A DNA stretch of 64,000 bases, taken from positions 1,116,001 through 1,180,000 of the forward strand of contig WHUZ01000012.1 of the NCBI GenBank assembly GCA_015179045.1. Direction: 5' to 3'. Shown in pieces: positions 1 to 13,800 of this stretch. Numbering within the stretch: position 1 is the first letter of the stretch; each line of letters opens with the position of its first letter. Position numbers and translations under genes: made by a program. This DNA comes from Kalaharituber pfeilii. Lineage: Eukaryota > Ascomycota > Pezizomycetes > Pezizales > Pezizaceae. The notes under the pieces are model-generated. The model was not told where the DNA came from. It saw only the letters and a list, made by a program, of their open reading frames with translations, and made no database searches.

Positions 1-1265
1 AGATCGAACGGAAATGGACATCCAGGTACATCAAGTTCAGCTGCAAGGTACTCTCGTAAAATACTGACATGAAGCCAAATAAACGGTTTCAATTGCGTTC
101 CTTTCTGTTGTGAGTCAAATTCATCAACCTTTTCCTTAGGCAGACCGGTGCATTCCTCTGCCTTGTGACCTTGCTGCCCACAAAGCCTACAAGCCTTTGC
201 TTTTGATTCTTGAAAGAAAACATCTTCACGAAGTACACGAAAGTGTGGTTCATGAGTTCCTAACCCTAACATGATCAAATCGGCATCCTGTAACGAATTT
301 GTTAACCAAGAATTTACTTTCACAGTTGTAGTATTCCACGTACCAGTCCATAGATGACATGCCTAGTGTTGGGATCATGGTCAGGAGAAGCGCGTTGACT
401 CCGGATAAACTCCATGATCTTATGTTCACCCTCTCCAGGAACAGCCGAATCGGATATTATGACTTTCAACTACAAAATTGGTAAGCCACCGAGTACAAAT
501 CTAGTCACGATCTGAGCTGAAGATACCTTTGCCCATGCAGGGTCTGTATTGAGCTTGTATGCAACCCAATACCTGATGGCCGCAGCCAAGATATCCATAA
601 AAGGAGTTCCTGAAGATAAGTTTAGCTTTCTAATCCATCTATAAGAGTAGTACATGTCTGCAAACATACCGGGTGTAATTGCATTACTATCCCAGACTTT
701 TTTGTTCTGTAAACTTTCGTGAATGTCTTTGCCGCCGGCCTGGAGAAGCTTGACAAATTCCGCAGCATCTTCTTCCTTTTCTTTGGCTTCTTGGGCAGAC
801 CTGAAGCGACGAGACCGCTGCTGATTCATTTTGGCTCGAGGAGCAACACCATCTAGGCAAATGTAAGCCCAAATATTCAGAGAGAATCTCGCATTGAGTC
901 CATACCAACTGCAATCATAAGAATCTTCCTTGGCCTGACCATTTTCACAACCCTGTCTGTGTACTTAAAAATTTCCAGCATCATCTCGGCCTCGGTCTGT
1001 GGAGGAGGTCTAAGACGAATGTCAGAATGCTGGAGCCGTGCTTGAGTATGAAGCGTAGTTACCTATCCTCCGGATGTGAGCATGGATGAACAATACCATT
1101 CATGTCCAGGTACAAATTGTCCATCTCCTCACCATTGGGATTTGGGCCTGTCGTGTCCACAGGTATCTCCTGGCCGTCGATGTCCTGTGAGCGCTCTTCG
1201 ATTACATTGGAAATGATTTTCGGGTATTTCTGCGACAACCATCGGAATAAGGCTGGGACACCCAT
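1..1265 (-). CDS. RAT1: 5'-3' exoribonuclease Rat1/XRN2, N-terminal part (3' end beyond left edge)
   Basis: Nuclear 5'-3' exoribonuclease that trims rRNA and snoRNA precursors and promotes Pol II termination (family knowledge). The ATG is at 1265. The product opens with [18 protein letters not shown], the diagnostic XRN start, then [10 protein letters not shown] of the active site. Six exons fit: 1063-1265, 906-1009, 670-852, 527-609, 344-469 and 287 to the left edge, with five GT-AG introns of 53-57 nt. Later exons carry [18 protein letters not shown], then [18 protein letters not shown], then [21 protein letters not shown]-like zinc knuckle ([14 protein letters not shown]) follows, which marks the Rat1/Xrn2 type rather than cytoplasmic Xrn1. 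The last visible residues are about [11 protein letters not shown], so most of the protein lies outside the window. It is divergent from USO1 and shares its upstream region. No frame breaks were seen. Confidence 0.93.
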
Positions 1266-1806
1266 TGCGACACTGCACCGAGCAGCGTTTCTTCTCTAGA
1301 TAGAGAAGAGCGTGTATCGGCAGGCAGCGGTTCTGGCGGAATGCTGATGAGATCTCTCTGCTGCGGTGCGAGTGGACTCGCGAGGCGGCGGATGCGTGGG
1401 CTGACGCGAGGAACGAGTTGCTTGCTCTTTCTTTTTTTCTTTTTTCTTTTTTCTTTTTTCTTTATTCTTTTTTCCTCTTCTCTCTTGTGCTAAACCTTAC
1501 AATTGATCGCAGCGTGCTTGCAGCAATTGCCCTTTGCTCTTAACACCTCGTTAGCACAGCCCGGAGTCGCGCCGGAGTCGCCCCAGAGACACGGTAGGGT
1601 GCTCTGCTTATCCCTATGCCCGCGGGCTTGGCGAGTAGTCTCGTAACCAGCTTGGCGAGATACCGCGACCTCCAATGGTGCGGCAAAATGTTGAAAGCTC
1701 TTGTGGACAAGTATTCTAACTGGCCCGCTGTTTCTCGGAGGCTTTTCTCAACGCTCATCAGCAATCAATTCCTACCGCTCTACTCATGCAACAAAGCTCG
1801 TGAGAA
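1266..1806. promoter_or_regulatory. Divergent intergenic region between RAT1 and USO1
   Basis: This 541-base spacer separates the two start codons. It contains a long pyrimidine tract on the plus strand at about 1428-1480 (repeated CTTTTTT units), a common feature of fungal promoters and 5' leaders. A copy of the dispersed motif (TAGTCTCGTAACCAG) sits at 1636-1650. No TATA box was convincing. The promoter role is inferred from position only. Confidence 0.5.
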
Positions 1807-4800
1807 ATGTCACTTCTATCCGGAATTCTTCAGGGCCAGGCGCCGGCGAAGCAAGATGCCACAACCGCAATCCAGACCCTCTGCCTTAGATTAACCTCGA
1901 GCAGCCTTGTGGAGGATCGGAGAGCGGCCATACTAAGTCTTAGAAGCTTCGCAAGGGAATACAAGGAGATTGTGGCGTCTGGAGGGTTAAGGGGTCTAAT
2001 TGGCATCCTGGCTAAGGACTCCGAAGATGTGGACACTGCCAAAGTTGTCCTCGAGACTCTGCTTCTGTTATTTGTAAAGGATGAAACAAACGTCAGTCAA
2101 CCAAAGCTTCCTTAGGCCAAGGGAAGCATTTTGCTGGAGTACGGCAACAATGAAATGGCATATATACAAGTGCTTTATATGCTAACAGTACGGGCAGCCA
2201 GAATCCTCCCATGATATAGCGCTATGGCTTGCGGACGAGTTCACGCAGGTTCGTTGGTTTGCTGATTCCTAGAAGCTTAACTCTTTGCTGACCATCGTAA
2301 TCAGAAGCAAGAGAACATGTCAATACTAATTGACCTTCTAGAGAGTCCCGACTTCTATACTCGTCTCTATACTTTGCAATTACTTGCTGCCGTACTCGAA
2401 AACAGGCCAGCAAGGACTCAAGAATGTGTCTTCACCGCTCCCCTCGGGATCTCAAGGCTTGCAGCAACTTTTGAAGACAAACGAGATGCAATCCGGAATG
2501 GTATACCCATAACGTGCTCAATATATTTGGCTTGGGCACTAGTTGACAGCATTTATAGAGGCCATACTGCTGCTCGTACATCTCACTGATGGCCATCCAG
2601 ACGTTCAAAAAATTGTTGCGTTCGAGAATGCTTTCGAGAGAATTTTCAACATCATAGAAGTGGAAGGTGGCCTGGACGGTGGGATTGTTGTTCAGGATTG
2701 TCTTCAGCTTCTCACCAACCTCCTTGGTTTCAATGCCTCAAATCAGACACTTTTCCGTGAAACTGGGTTTGTCTCAAGGCTATACAAGCTATTCAACGTC
2801 GAAGGAGATATCCCACAATATGCTCTAGAAAAGCGAAATCAATGTTTGATCATGGTCTTGGGTGTTTGTCAAACATTCGTCGCTCGTGGAGGACAGGGAA
2901 CTCCTGCGAATCAGGTGATTACTCTCAATGATGTACCGTTAGTTTAGTGCTTTTCTGAATTCCTCTAGCAAGCCTTCTTCCACAGTGGTATACTAGCACA
3001 AGTTCTCAATCTTGCTTTCTCAAGTGCATGTGATCTCAATGTGAGAGCAGAGGTAAGTGCGCGCCGAGTTCTGAAGTCAACTTGTGTACTATCAACAAGG
3101 TCTCACTACTCTTATAGGCATTGAGAACATGTGGAGATATCATTCATGGAAATGCTCAACTACAGGAGAGCTTTGCGCAACTACAAGTTACTTATATTAA
3201 CCCAACTGCTTCGCTGCCAGAACTGCAAACTCAGCAAAACGGAGAAAACAAAATCTATGTTATCGAAGGTCTCTTGGATCAAGCACTACTCAATTCAGCA
3301 ATCCAGGCATTTAATGTGCGAATTGCTGCATGTACATGCCTTGAGGTATTATTTCGTATTTTACCGTATTCGCCCGAAAACTAAATTTATATAGAACTAT
3401 TTCTTTGGAAATCTCCCAATACGATTACATTTCTTGCGCCGGGCTATCGACGGTTACACCAGTGGTGAAGGTATTTTCGACAACTATAACCTTGTATTTC
3501 CCATTCACGCTAACCTAAATTATAAAGATGAAACTGCAAATATTCTCGCTTGCCTCATGGACCTCAACAGTGAATCACGAAATGACCCCTACAAAATCTG
3601 GGTAGCAGCAGTGATATTCCTCCACATCATATATGATAACGACGAAGCAAAACAAATGGCCACATCCGTGGTCTTGGGTGATGAGGATGAAGGTGAAGAG
3701 GTTGTAACAGCAATCCAAACCATTGCTGCCAATCTCATTACATGCCTAGAGCATAACTACGACCCCAGAATATCGCTAGCATATCTGATGGTTTTGTGTA
3801 CGTGGCTATATGAGGACACAGTCGCTGTTGATGACTTCTTACAAGAAGGAGCCACCGTGCAGTCGTTAGTTGCAGCTATTACGCGGTCTGCAAACAGCAA
3901 TATTCTGGTTCAAGGTCTGTGTACCTTTCTACTGGGTATATTATATGAATTCAGTACTACGGAGTCGCCAGTTTCTCGCGCTACTTTATATACAATTCTC
4001 ATTAGCCGGCTAAGTCGAGATCAGTATGTCAATAAACTTACCCGTCTTCGAGAAAATCCAGTGGTCCGAGACTTTGAGGTCACACCACAAGCCCATCAAG
4101 GCCATCGTGGGTTGCCAGAAGTATATTTCAACCACATCTTTATCGATTTTCTGAAAGATAATTATAACCGTATTTTCAGAACAATCGATAAAGATCCCGG
4201 ACAGAAAACTCATTACAAGCTTGGTATGTAGAACCCATCACGTGACCGCGAACTATGCTTCTAAACAAGTGCACAGGTAGCGATGGTACTCCAAATGGCA
4301 TATCGCTTGAACTTGTCGATTCCCTGAAAGCACAAATCGTCGACAAGGAGGAATCATTAAACAAGCTTCAAAGTGCCAATATGAACCTGGAGAAAAGGTT
4401 AGCGCAAGAGCAGCAAGATTTCAAGAAGTTCAAGGAAAGCTCCGCCACAGAAATCCGGAAATACCACGAACAGGCCGAGGCGATGAAGAAGCATTATGAG
4501 AAGATTGGAATAGAGGCAGATGAGCAATTTAAGGCTACTGTCCTGCGGCTTGAGAATCGAGTAGCGAGAGTTCAGCAGGAGGGAGAGGGTCAAGTGCAAA
4601 AGCTTGAAGCGCAATTGGCACTGGTTAAGAAGGAGTCTGAGGAGAAATTGAAGAGACAGAAGGCCCAGGGAGAGATGGATGTAAAGCGGACAAAGGACGC
4701 TTGGGAAGTGGATGTGCGACGGGTCCGTCAGGAGGCAGAAGTGGAGATAAAGAAGCTTGACGAAGGGTATCGAAAGGAAATGGCACGGATAAAGGCCGAT

Positions 4801-5716
4801 GGGGACGCTCTCGTCCAACGCATTACAGCGGAATCAAAGAACGAGTTTCAGCGGACTAGAGTCGAGCAGGAGAATGAATTGCGTAAAGTGAAGGAGCACG
4901 CTGCGGTGCAGTTACGCCACGTACAAGAGCAGGCAGACGCGGATTTGCGCATGACGAAGGAGCAGAAAGATGCGGTGATTAAAATGCTTGAAGATAGGAT
5001 TGGGGATTTGGAAACGGATTTGGAAGATGCGGCTAAGACGCACACGGTAGAGATACAGAATTTGAAGAAGATGCATGAAGGGGAGCTCGCGGCAGCCGCG
5101 AAATCAAGTGGCGAGAATGCGGCGGCGCAGCACCAGGCACTGAATGCCCTGCGAGAAAAGTTAGATAAGGCTCAGGCTCAGGCGGAAGAGAAACTGAAGG
5201 CTGTCCAAGCGGAGTATGAAACGAAACTCAAAGTCGCAGAAGAGAAAATTCAGTCCGCTCAAGTGGAAGCTAAGATTGCCCTGGCCGAGGCTAAGTCCGC
5301 GCAAGACAAGGTGAAGAACCTAGAGGACGAAGTCAAAAAGCAACAAGAAGAAGTGAAGAAGCAGAAAAATGAAATCAAGAAGCAAAAGGAAGAGCTTATG
5401 AAGCACAGGATAGACGCGGAGGAAAAACTCAACACGGCGGAGGAAAAGGCCAAGAATATCCAGGTGGAACTCGACGACTTGTTGCTTGTGTTGGGGGATA
5501 TTGAGGAGAAGAAGAAGGGGTATAAGGTTTGTTTTTTGCTTTACCTCATTTCATTGGCATATCGATTTTGTGAGTATGAGGTGGGGCTAACTTGTATGTC
5601 ACGTCCAGAAACGATTAAAAGCATTGGGCGAGACTGTTTCCGATGAGGAGGTTGACGATGAGGATGAAGATGAGGATGACGAGGGTGATGATGGGGAAGA
5701 GGAGGATGTGGATTGA
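1807..5716 (+). CDS. USO1: Vesicle tethering protein Uso1/p115
   Basis: Golgin tether for ER-to-Golgi COPII vesicles, acting with Ypt1/Rab1 and SNAREs (family knowledge). Nine exons join in frame: 1807-2091, 2198-2248, 2305-2500, 2550-2937, 2986-3052, 3118-3345, 3395-4223, 4277-5526 and 5609-5716. They give about 1,133 residues, somewhat shorter than S. cerevisiae Uso1 but close to p115 and other filamentous-fungal forms. The N-terminal two thirds is an armadillo-like globular head (for example LALRSFAREYKEIVASGGL-like segments and CTFLLGILYEFSTTESPVSR). From about 4290 onward the product is one long coiled coil rich in K, E and Q. The last exon encodes KRLKALGETVSDEEV and then a run of D/E, the typical p115 acidic C-terminus. 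Exon 2 is only 51 nt. The start agrees with the conserved MSLLSGILQGQAP opening. Intron boundaries are inferred from frame and homology. Confidence 0.93.
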
Positions 5717-6636
5717 GATCGAGATTGAATCGTGCAATTGGGAGTTGAGGGTAACAGGCTATAAATCTGCAGGGGCTTGATCTTGGAGACCTATAATTAT
5801 GAACTTTTCGTATATATTCGTCTAAGTTAACTGTGGCCGTTGGCTAGGCCGCAATGCAGTTGCCGATTTTGGTCGGTGTGATAACGAAGTGAACTATAGT
5901 CTGGCTTGTGAACTAGAATTCAATAATTGGAGCAAAAGGCCAAGTCTTACGCGATCTCGTGCTTTGAGAGTGGTTATGTAATCTCTGTTCGCGCACACGT
6001 GAGCTTAAGTCGACATCACTTGTCCTCGATAGCATTCGCCAAAAGAAGAGGTTGGACTAATAGAAAATTCAGCAGATAAGTAAGAGTTCATGGTCGATAA
6101 ACGCATACTCGGCATTGACATAAGTTTGCTTCAGCCTATACCTAGTACAAACTGGACATTACATATCTTGATCGCCACCTCGTATTTTATCAACAAATAT
6201 TTACGTTATACATCCATATGGAGCAAATAGATACTCTCACAGATCCCGGAATAACGTTTAAATGTTCAAAACAAACTTCAAATCCATACAAAATGTAAAA
6301 TTGTTTAATATATAGTTTTAGACCTCAGTATTCATCTCCACCTATCATACATCCATCAACCCCCTCTGCCGGCGTCTTTTATGTGACAAAAACTAGCTGT
6401 GATCTGCACATTAACTATCTACCACGGCACGAGAACAATCACCCATGACAGTTTTCAATCCAAACTTCCGTTCCAAAACCCACAACAAGCTTCATGAGAA
6501 AACAAAATATGGAACCCAAACGTAGCCCTCAATATTAAAACAGAGATTACCTAGACCCCCTAAAATACAAAACACCCGGGAAAATCCAGAATCAAAACTC
6601 AACTTTGAGGAAAAAAGGTGAAATAGTATACACTTA
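5717..6636. other. Intergenic region between convergent USO1 and copper ATPase genes
   Basis: About 920 bases separate two convergent genes, so this holds the two 3' ends. It is AT-rich with polyadenylation-like AT stretches (for example near 6290-6310). A weak match to the dispersed motif (GGCACGAGAACA) occurs near 6425. No coding sequence or structured RNA is recognised. Confidence 0.5.
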
Positions 6637-9600
6637 TTACACCATCTCAGCATCTTTCTTATCCGCAACACGCCCATCAAATCTCCTCGGCCGGAACCCT
6701 ACGCCCCACAATGTCGTCTTAAGTAGCAAGCTACTACACACCACACTCACGCTGCTCAATGCCATCGCCAAGCTCGCCCACACGGGCTCCAGCCTTATCC
6801 GCTGTGGACCTTTGATCTCACTCATCCCATGACCGCCAGAACCATTTGCAGGATCATGCCCCGGCGCTGGTGGAGTATAGTTTCGCATACCGACAGGGTA
6901 CAGCACCCCAGCTGCAACAGGCAACGCAATCATGTTATACACGCATGCCCAAAAGAAATTGAATTTGACCCTCCTAAACACCTTTCGGCTGAGATCAGTG
7001 AGAGTGAGCAACGAATTCAGGTTGCTAGAGACAAGAATGAACTTTGCACTGCCAATGGCAATATCTGAACCCGAGCCAATTGCGATTCCAACGTCGGAGA
7101 CCGTCAGAGCTGGGGCGTCGTTGATGCCATCGCCGACCATTGCAACAATAGCTCTCTTGTTCTGTTTCGCGTTGGAGGCCTTTTCCTTGGAGGAGAACGG
7201 GTTATGGAACCACCTTGAACGTGACCTCTTTGGGGCATTGTTTTGCAAATACAAGATTTTGTCGGCCTTTTCTGTTGGCAGAACACCGGCAATGACGTTT
7301 TCCCGCGGAATTCCAACCATGCCGGCGACAGCGACGGCAGTGATGGGGTTATCACCAGAAATCATCCACACGGAAATACCCGAAGCGCGAAGGTTCCTGA
7401 TGACATATGACGCCTCAGGCCGCAGAGGGTCCATGGCTGCAAACGCTGCTGAAAGAGTGAATGACGATGTGGTGAAACATGATAGGGTGCTTGAGCCCGC
7501 TCGCTTCTTGATGGCTAACAACACTACAGACTTCCCCTTGGACTTCCATCCATGCAGAATTTCATGCGTCACCTCGTCTAATGTCGGGACACCGTTCTCT
7601 GTCATGAAGGGCTCGTTTCCAATAATTGCCTCGTAGCTATCGTTAGTTCCGTTATTAGCTTTGATGGTGAAAACCCCCTTGAGTCCACGACCTGGGACCT
7701 CTTCAACTTCACTGCCTATTACGCTCGCTTTTTCCTTTCCTTCACAGTAGGCCACAATGGCCCTTGCCAATGGATGGGAGCTCATATCCTCCAATCTCAC
7801 GGCAAAGGCATAAACCAGCTTTCGGACCTCGTTTTCCATCTCTATACGCTCCCCAGCCGTTATGAATACCTCCTCGTCAGTGACTTTAGGTTCTCCTCCC
7901 TCTGTCAAGGTACCTGTCTTGTCAAATACAATGCAATCCAGCCAGCTTGCTTCTTGGAAGGCTTCACCCCCTCCTTTTGCCAGGATGCCGTGCTTTGCTG
8001 CCAATCCAGAGCCCACAAATAGTGCCGTTGGCGCGGCAAGGCCGATACCACACGGACACGCAACGACAAAGACGGCGATTGCAAAACCGAGGGACCAGAC
8101 TGGCCATGATCCTTCAGCAATGTCGAGCCAGTAGTCTTGAAGTGTGCCTGACATGCCAAGGGACAGCCAAATGATCCAAGTACATATTGCGATCAGGGTA
8201 ACGACGGGAACAAAGTATCCTGTGATGACGTCTGCAACACGCTCAATGGGAGCGCGACGAGTTTGGCCTTCACGAACAACCTTGACAATTTGATCCAGCC
8301 TGAGATGTTTGTCAGCAATCGCTTTTTATCCAGATGTAATCCCGAAAACGCTTACATTGATTCACCACTAACCGCACTGATCACCACATGCACTGGCCTC
8401 CCCTTATTAATCGTTCCCGCAAACACTTCGTCACCTTCAACCTTCTGTACAGGCCTAGCCTCTCCCGTCAACGAACTTTCATCAAACTTTGTCTGTCCCA
8501 TTACGATCTTTCCATCCGCTGGAGGTGATCCACCGTGCTGAACGACAATGGTGTCGCCAACCTCAAGCATGTCTACTGGTATTTTCTTGATCGTTGACGA
8601 TGATGGGCCCACATCATCCTTCTCCACTAAATCATGGGTATTACCCGCAGATGAAGATGTGGCGGCTGGCAGGCCATCTAAAAGCAGCAGGGCCTCAGTT
8701 GGACGGAGCTTTCCCAGCATCGACACAGCGTCGGCAGTCTTTGCTTTACTGTAGGCTTCCAAGCAGCGCCCTAGGAGAAGGAACATCGTCAAGAATACAG
8801 TAGAGTCGAAATATGTCGTATGGTGTCCCATAGCATCTCCATCGGTAGTAGCTGCGATGGCCAGTAGTGCCACGGAAGCAAAGTAGGCGATGGAAACGCC
8901 CAGCGAGATCTATAAAGGAACACATCAGCGCCAGCCACAACAATCCCAACTACGCGTAAATGCAACCTACCAACAAGTTCATACTCCCAAACCTATAAAA
9001 CCTACGCAGAATTGGTACAGTACTCCCCTTCCTCCATAACGACCTAATCTCCTTGATTGCTCTCACATGAAATACATCGGCGATGACAAACTGTACTGGA
9101 GTAGATAAGAAAAACAAGGCCCACTCTAGCCTAGTAGCCCTTCCTGACCACATCTGCGATTCCCAATATTGCCGTATTTTGTTATCCTTGGGCACCAAAC
9201 TCATCCAAACAATGCCAATCATGAATGTGGGTATTGCGATGATAATGCATAGTATAGCACGTATTATGAAACGGCGAAGCTCGGTTCGCTGGATATGTCG
9301 AGATCGTTCCTCAATTGTCGGAGGGTGGTAGATGGTGACCGTAAATGCGGGGTTGAGGGAGTCCAACGTAGAAATGATTCGTCGTATTGTAAAATCTGGG
9401 GGGTTGGGAAGGTAAGTGATCTCTAATATAGGGTCTGTTATAGTAAGAACCTTCTGGATCTTAATATCTCCACCCACGGCGCTGATGGCTTCTAGGACTC
9501 GGATTGGACAGGACCTATAATTTGAAAATTTGAATCAGTACGTTAACAAATCAAGCACAGAATTACTTCGGCTTCTGAAATACTCACTCGCAAAACATTC

Positions 9601-10873
9601 CCTCAACCTTGATCTGAATTGTCCTTTCCAATACATTTTTCTGTTGCCATTCTGCAGCCAGTCCTTTAATCGTATTCAGTGTACACCCATAACCGATAGA
9701 TTCAACCTCGTCCACAATTTTTTCAACATCTTCTCTAGTGCCTTCAAATCTCACAGTAGCACTATTAGTCATCAACGCAACATCCACGTTCTTCACACCA
9801 GGTAGTGCTCCAATGATTTCGTTGACTTTTCCCGTACATGTTGAGCAAGTCATTCCTTCAATAGAAAATGTAGCTTCATAGAGGGCAGCAATGGGATTGT
9901 TCGCAATATTCCGTGTGAGCCGTCGGTCAATGTCCTCATTTGGTAATGCCACTTCGCCTGCTACCTCCTTACGGAGGGCCGCAAGCTTATCGGAAGATCT
10001 CGTGGCTGAAACTATTCCAGGTGTAATAGGTACAATTTGAGGGGTGGATTGTGATTTCTGAAAACCTGAGTCGTTACGAGAGACGGCCGGGACACCATAA
10101 GAAGCATCCCCAGTGCGATTTATTAACATCACATCCTCCCCGCGTGCACGCTTATGGTCTTTAAAGCTTTCCCCGGATCCTCGCCTGTGCCCCATGAAGA
10201 CGTTCTCATGGCCTTTGCCCCACTTGGTACTACAGCCGTCAAGGGGTAGTGATAGAGAACTATCTGTGAGAGGCCTCAATTTTTCTTGCTTGCACCTGCA
10301 TGCCTCACATAGCTCGATATGCCTCTTTCTTTTCTTGCCTGACTCAAATGCCGCCTTAACCAGGTCACCCCAGTCCCCTAAGAAGTACCCTCTCTCGGAA
10401 CTATTAACATGATTGATGCTAATTGTTCGACTAGAGCTGATATTACCAGGGGAGGTGAGAGTGTCAGGCCCACAAACATGTACTGAATCAATCTCAAATT
10501 CTGCTTCTAACAGTACCTTCAATATTTCTTGCGGGTTGAGCTCTGCCAAGTGCACTATGGTCACATCTTGGGTGACAATATTTGTTGAGATGGACAGAGG
10601 GGGGGGGGAGAGTGGTTCCAATAGCAAACGGATAGTTGTGCTGCAGGAAGAACAATGAAGGTTCGATATCAAGAGTGTCGTTGTGATAATGTGCCTGATA
10701 TTGGACATGTCTTGTCCGGGGGTGGAAATCCCTGTACTATTCTGTGTTCCTGCTGGGGTTGGAATGCTATGCAATGCTTGAGATGCCGAGCCGGTGAATG
10801 CGTCCAAACGTCCGCCTTGTGCGTTGGTGCCCTCTGCCGAAGCAGACTGTGACGGAATGGAGGGGGATGTCAT
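6637..10873 (-). CDS. Copper-transporting P1B-type ATPase with three HMA domains
   Basis: ATP-driven heavy-metal (copper-type) efflux or Golgi loading pump. Exons 9588-10873, 8971-9514, 8356-8909 and 6637-8299 give about 1,348 residues. ATG 10873 (MTSPSIPSQS) is chosen because there is no ATG further upstream in frame. Three metal-binding HMA segments are visible: CSSC near residue 74, GMTCSTC near 343, and GMFCESC split by the first intron. A linker cluster CEACRC lies near 189-194. The catalytic core has TGEARPV, the membrane CPC motif in the form ACPCGIGLAAP, the phosphorylation site DKTGTLTEGG, SSHPLA, and GDGINDAPAL. The GIGLAAP version of the CPC segment points to the filamentous-fungal PCA1/copper-resistance branch rather than Ccc2 (ALGLATP); this is from memory of the families. 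Substrate is inferred as Cu+, and Cd is not excluded. Confidence 0.9.
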
Positions 10874-13800
10874 GGTTACGGCTGGCAGGCACAAAATATT
10901 AGTGATGACCTTGAATTAACTTGCAATTAACAGCTTTACAGAAGCAGAAGAAACCTCTAACTGGACAATTAAGAAAAAGGAAGATCTACCTCAGTAAAAG
11001 CCGTGGACAGCTGTTAGGGAGCTGAAGAAGTATTTTGAACCTTTGAAAGGCCGAGGTTCTTCTTTGGGTGAATTAATTGTTACAGTATTACCTATTTGGA
11101 CTAACGGATTTATGCAGGATGCCTGTCAATACCAAGATCGAATATACTGTGGACGCTCCTTACAGCCTGCAACGGGCCTTTTCTTCCCAAATAGTTGATG
11201 CTGCGGCGTGCGGGGAGGTTGGAGAAGCCTTGGGAAAACCCGTTTAGCAGATAATCCGTATGGCTGCTTCCGAATCTCCAAGGTGATAGTTTATGACGGT
11301 CCGCAATACCAAAGTAATACCGTGAATGCGCAACCCAGGGCAAGGAAGAATCGAACGCCGCAAAAATTGATGCAGTGCAAATGGGAAAGCTGGTGAATGG
11401 CTTACATTAATCAAAGCAGTCCTTGAGAAATTGATGAGTATGGAAGCAACCAAGCAATAGAAGACTCACGTTCGTATTAGATTTCTGCGGCGACTTGCCG
11501 TTCGATGGACTCAATTGGCGGCCGTAACGGGAGTGTCACCGAGGGAAGAAAGCAGAGAAGGGGACGAAAGGGTCGAGGGAGTGTCTTGCCTGGCCGAAGT
11601 GAAGCCTGGGAGGGCTGCCTTTGGCCTGGGCAGTCGAACGTGGGGATATATATCAGCGGTGTTCGGCGCAGTTACGAGCAGCTGCTCGGGTGTTCTGAGG
11701 ACTTATGTACTTTCGTTGGGTGAGTTGCGCTGGATGCTCGATTAGGAAGTCGGTATGGGACTAGCAGGTTTTAGCAAGACGGGAATGGCAGTTCGCTTCG
11801 AGTCTTAGCCGTTCCCATGCCGCGGCCACCGTGCGGTCGCATTGGCATTTATCTCTGCGGGACTCTCGAGAGACAGCAGATGGGCAGCAGTAGAAACAGG
11901 CCTATAATGCACGGCGGAAATGGCCACAAGAAACAGATTTCAAATCTCTAGCAAAGGCCGGGAAAGGCTAGAGTACAATGCAAACAGGTTCTGTATGCTC
12001 TCTGTGCGTGCTATTCGCCAGTACGAGGGTTATTCGCGGGCACTGGCTGCTCACCCGCTGCCGCCACCGCAATATAGCCGCACCAACCCACAGCTGCTTC
12101 TCGATGTAAATTGTAGTACTGGTTGCAATGTGCGAGTGGAATGCAACATTCTGGGCGCCGGAATTGTGCGGTGGACTTAAACTATACGCTAGCAAGCAGG
12201 AAGCCTTCTAGACAACGCGAGCAAACCTACATCTTGAACCTCTGAGCTACAAGTGTGGACGCCCAAGCCTCAAGTTACGGTACTATGGCTATCATACACT
12301 GTATGCCCCTAATTTCTTCGTGCGCATCGCATCGCCTTGTCTAGTGCAGCGGCTAGTTCCGGTGGGCGCATACATGAACTATGATATCTGCCTAAGCGTT
12401 CATGTTTGAACTCATGGGTATCATAGAATACCTAGTAGCAAGGCCTCCCTGTATCATCCCTGCGCCGGGTATCGACATCGCTTGCTCCCTGACTGATATG
12501 CACAAACTCCCGCTCGAGCTGTACCACAAAATGTGTAATGAACATCGCAGTGTAGAATAGTGATAAAGTGACGCATGAGAAGCTCAGATAACAGCGTCAA
12601 TTAGACGTCTGACAAAAGCATTGACACGAAGTAACCTCGGTACATTCTAGCCTTACAAGTATGCGTACTTTGGTCTCCGTTCCGGAAGCGGTGATGATTG
12701 TTGCCCAAAAAAAATAAAGCATTGCTTGCGTCCATAATGATTGGGCCCGACTCCATGATGAAATATTGTCATCGCAGATAAAGTCAGGCTGCATAGCCAT
12801 ACTAGTAGTTAGTTGCATAAGTGAACACCTGGGGATGAAGTTTTACCTGAATTGGGGTGGACATTGGTCAATCAGCCCAGTCACCAGACTACATTCAAGG
12901 GTTCGGTGTAGATAGCCTCATGATGACTATTGTGGTGCAATTTGATGCATCCCCATCATTACTGATTGTGTGTTTAGCAGCTGACCATGACCTCAGCGAT
13001 TCGATTTCTTGGTTTACCATGTGACATTTCCACCACCAAACTGTTCTATAACTCCCACGAAAAATGGTTCATAAGCGGCAATAGTGCTGTAGGGCAATGT
13101 TAGTTTTGTCTCTAATGTCTAGCTTATTCCCAGGTAGGTAATCCAAGCTTCCCACATGGCAAAATTTGCGCCTGAGTATTTTTGAAAGCTTCGCCGGGTG
13201 ACTCTATGATAGCCGTGTGTATGCTACCCCGGATAACTAAAGAAAACAGTGGAATCTAAGGCTAAATTAATGCTATATTAGATGCTTCCATGTGTTTAAC
13301 GCGAAAAAACTCTCATATTCAAGTAATTACAAATCCTTCACCACATACCCGGTGCCCGTCTGGGTACGAGAACAGGCTTTCATGGAGATTGTGTGTTTAT
13401 CCTATCATTTAGCAGCTTTTCAGCTTGATCATGCTTGGCTTACATACCTAACGACTCATACTGTCGCCTTCATTCAGGAATGAGATAACTTCCTAATTAG
13501 CCGTCGTAGCAGCAACGAACCATTATTGCCAAAAGCAAGATGCCCTTAATCAATTGAAAGATAAGATCAAATGCAGAACAATTATAGAAACAGGGGATAT
13601 ATGATGCCTTCTTCCACCTATCAATTTTTATACCGCCGATTCGGCTAGTCTAAATACGGATGATAAATTGAAGCTTGGATAAACATTATCGTCTCGTTCT
13701 CTCCTAGGCCTTTTGCCTAGACCATTGCCTAATATGGACACAAAGTAACGAGAGCCAAGCGTTTAGGATGCGTGTATGCAACCATCTTTGATCATGAAGC

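Noticed and set aside
261..270. TAACCCTAAC resembling a telomeric repeat
   Set aside because: It lies inside the RAT1 coding exon for LIMLGLG and is a codon coincidence, not an array.
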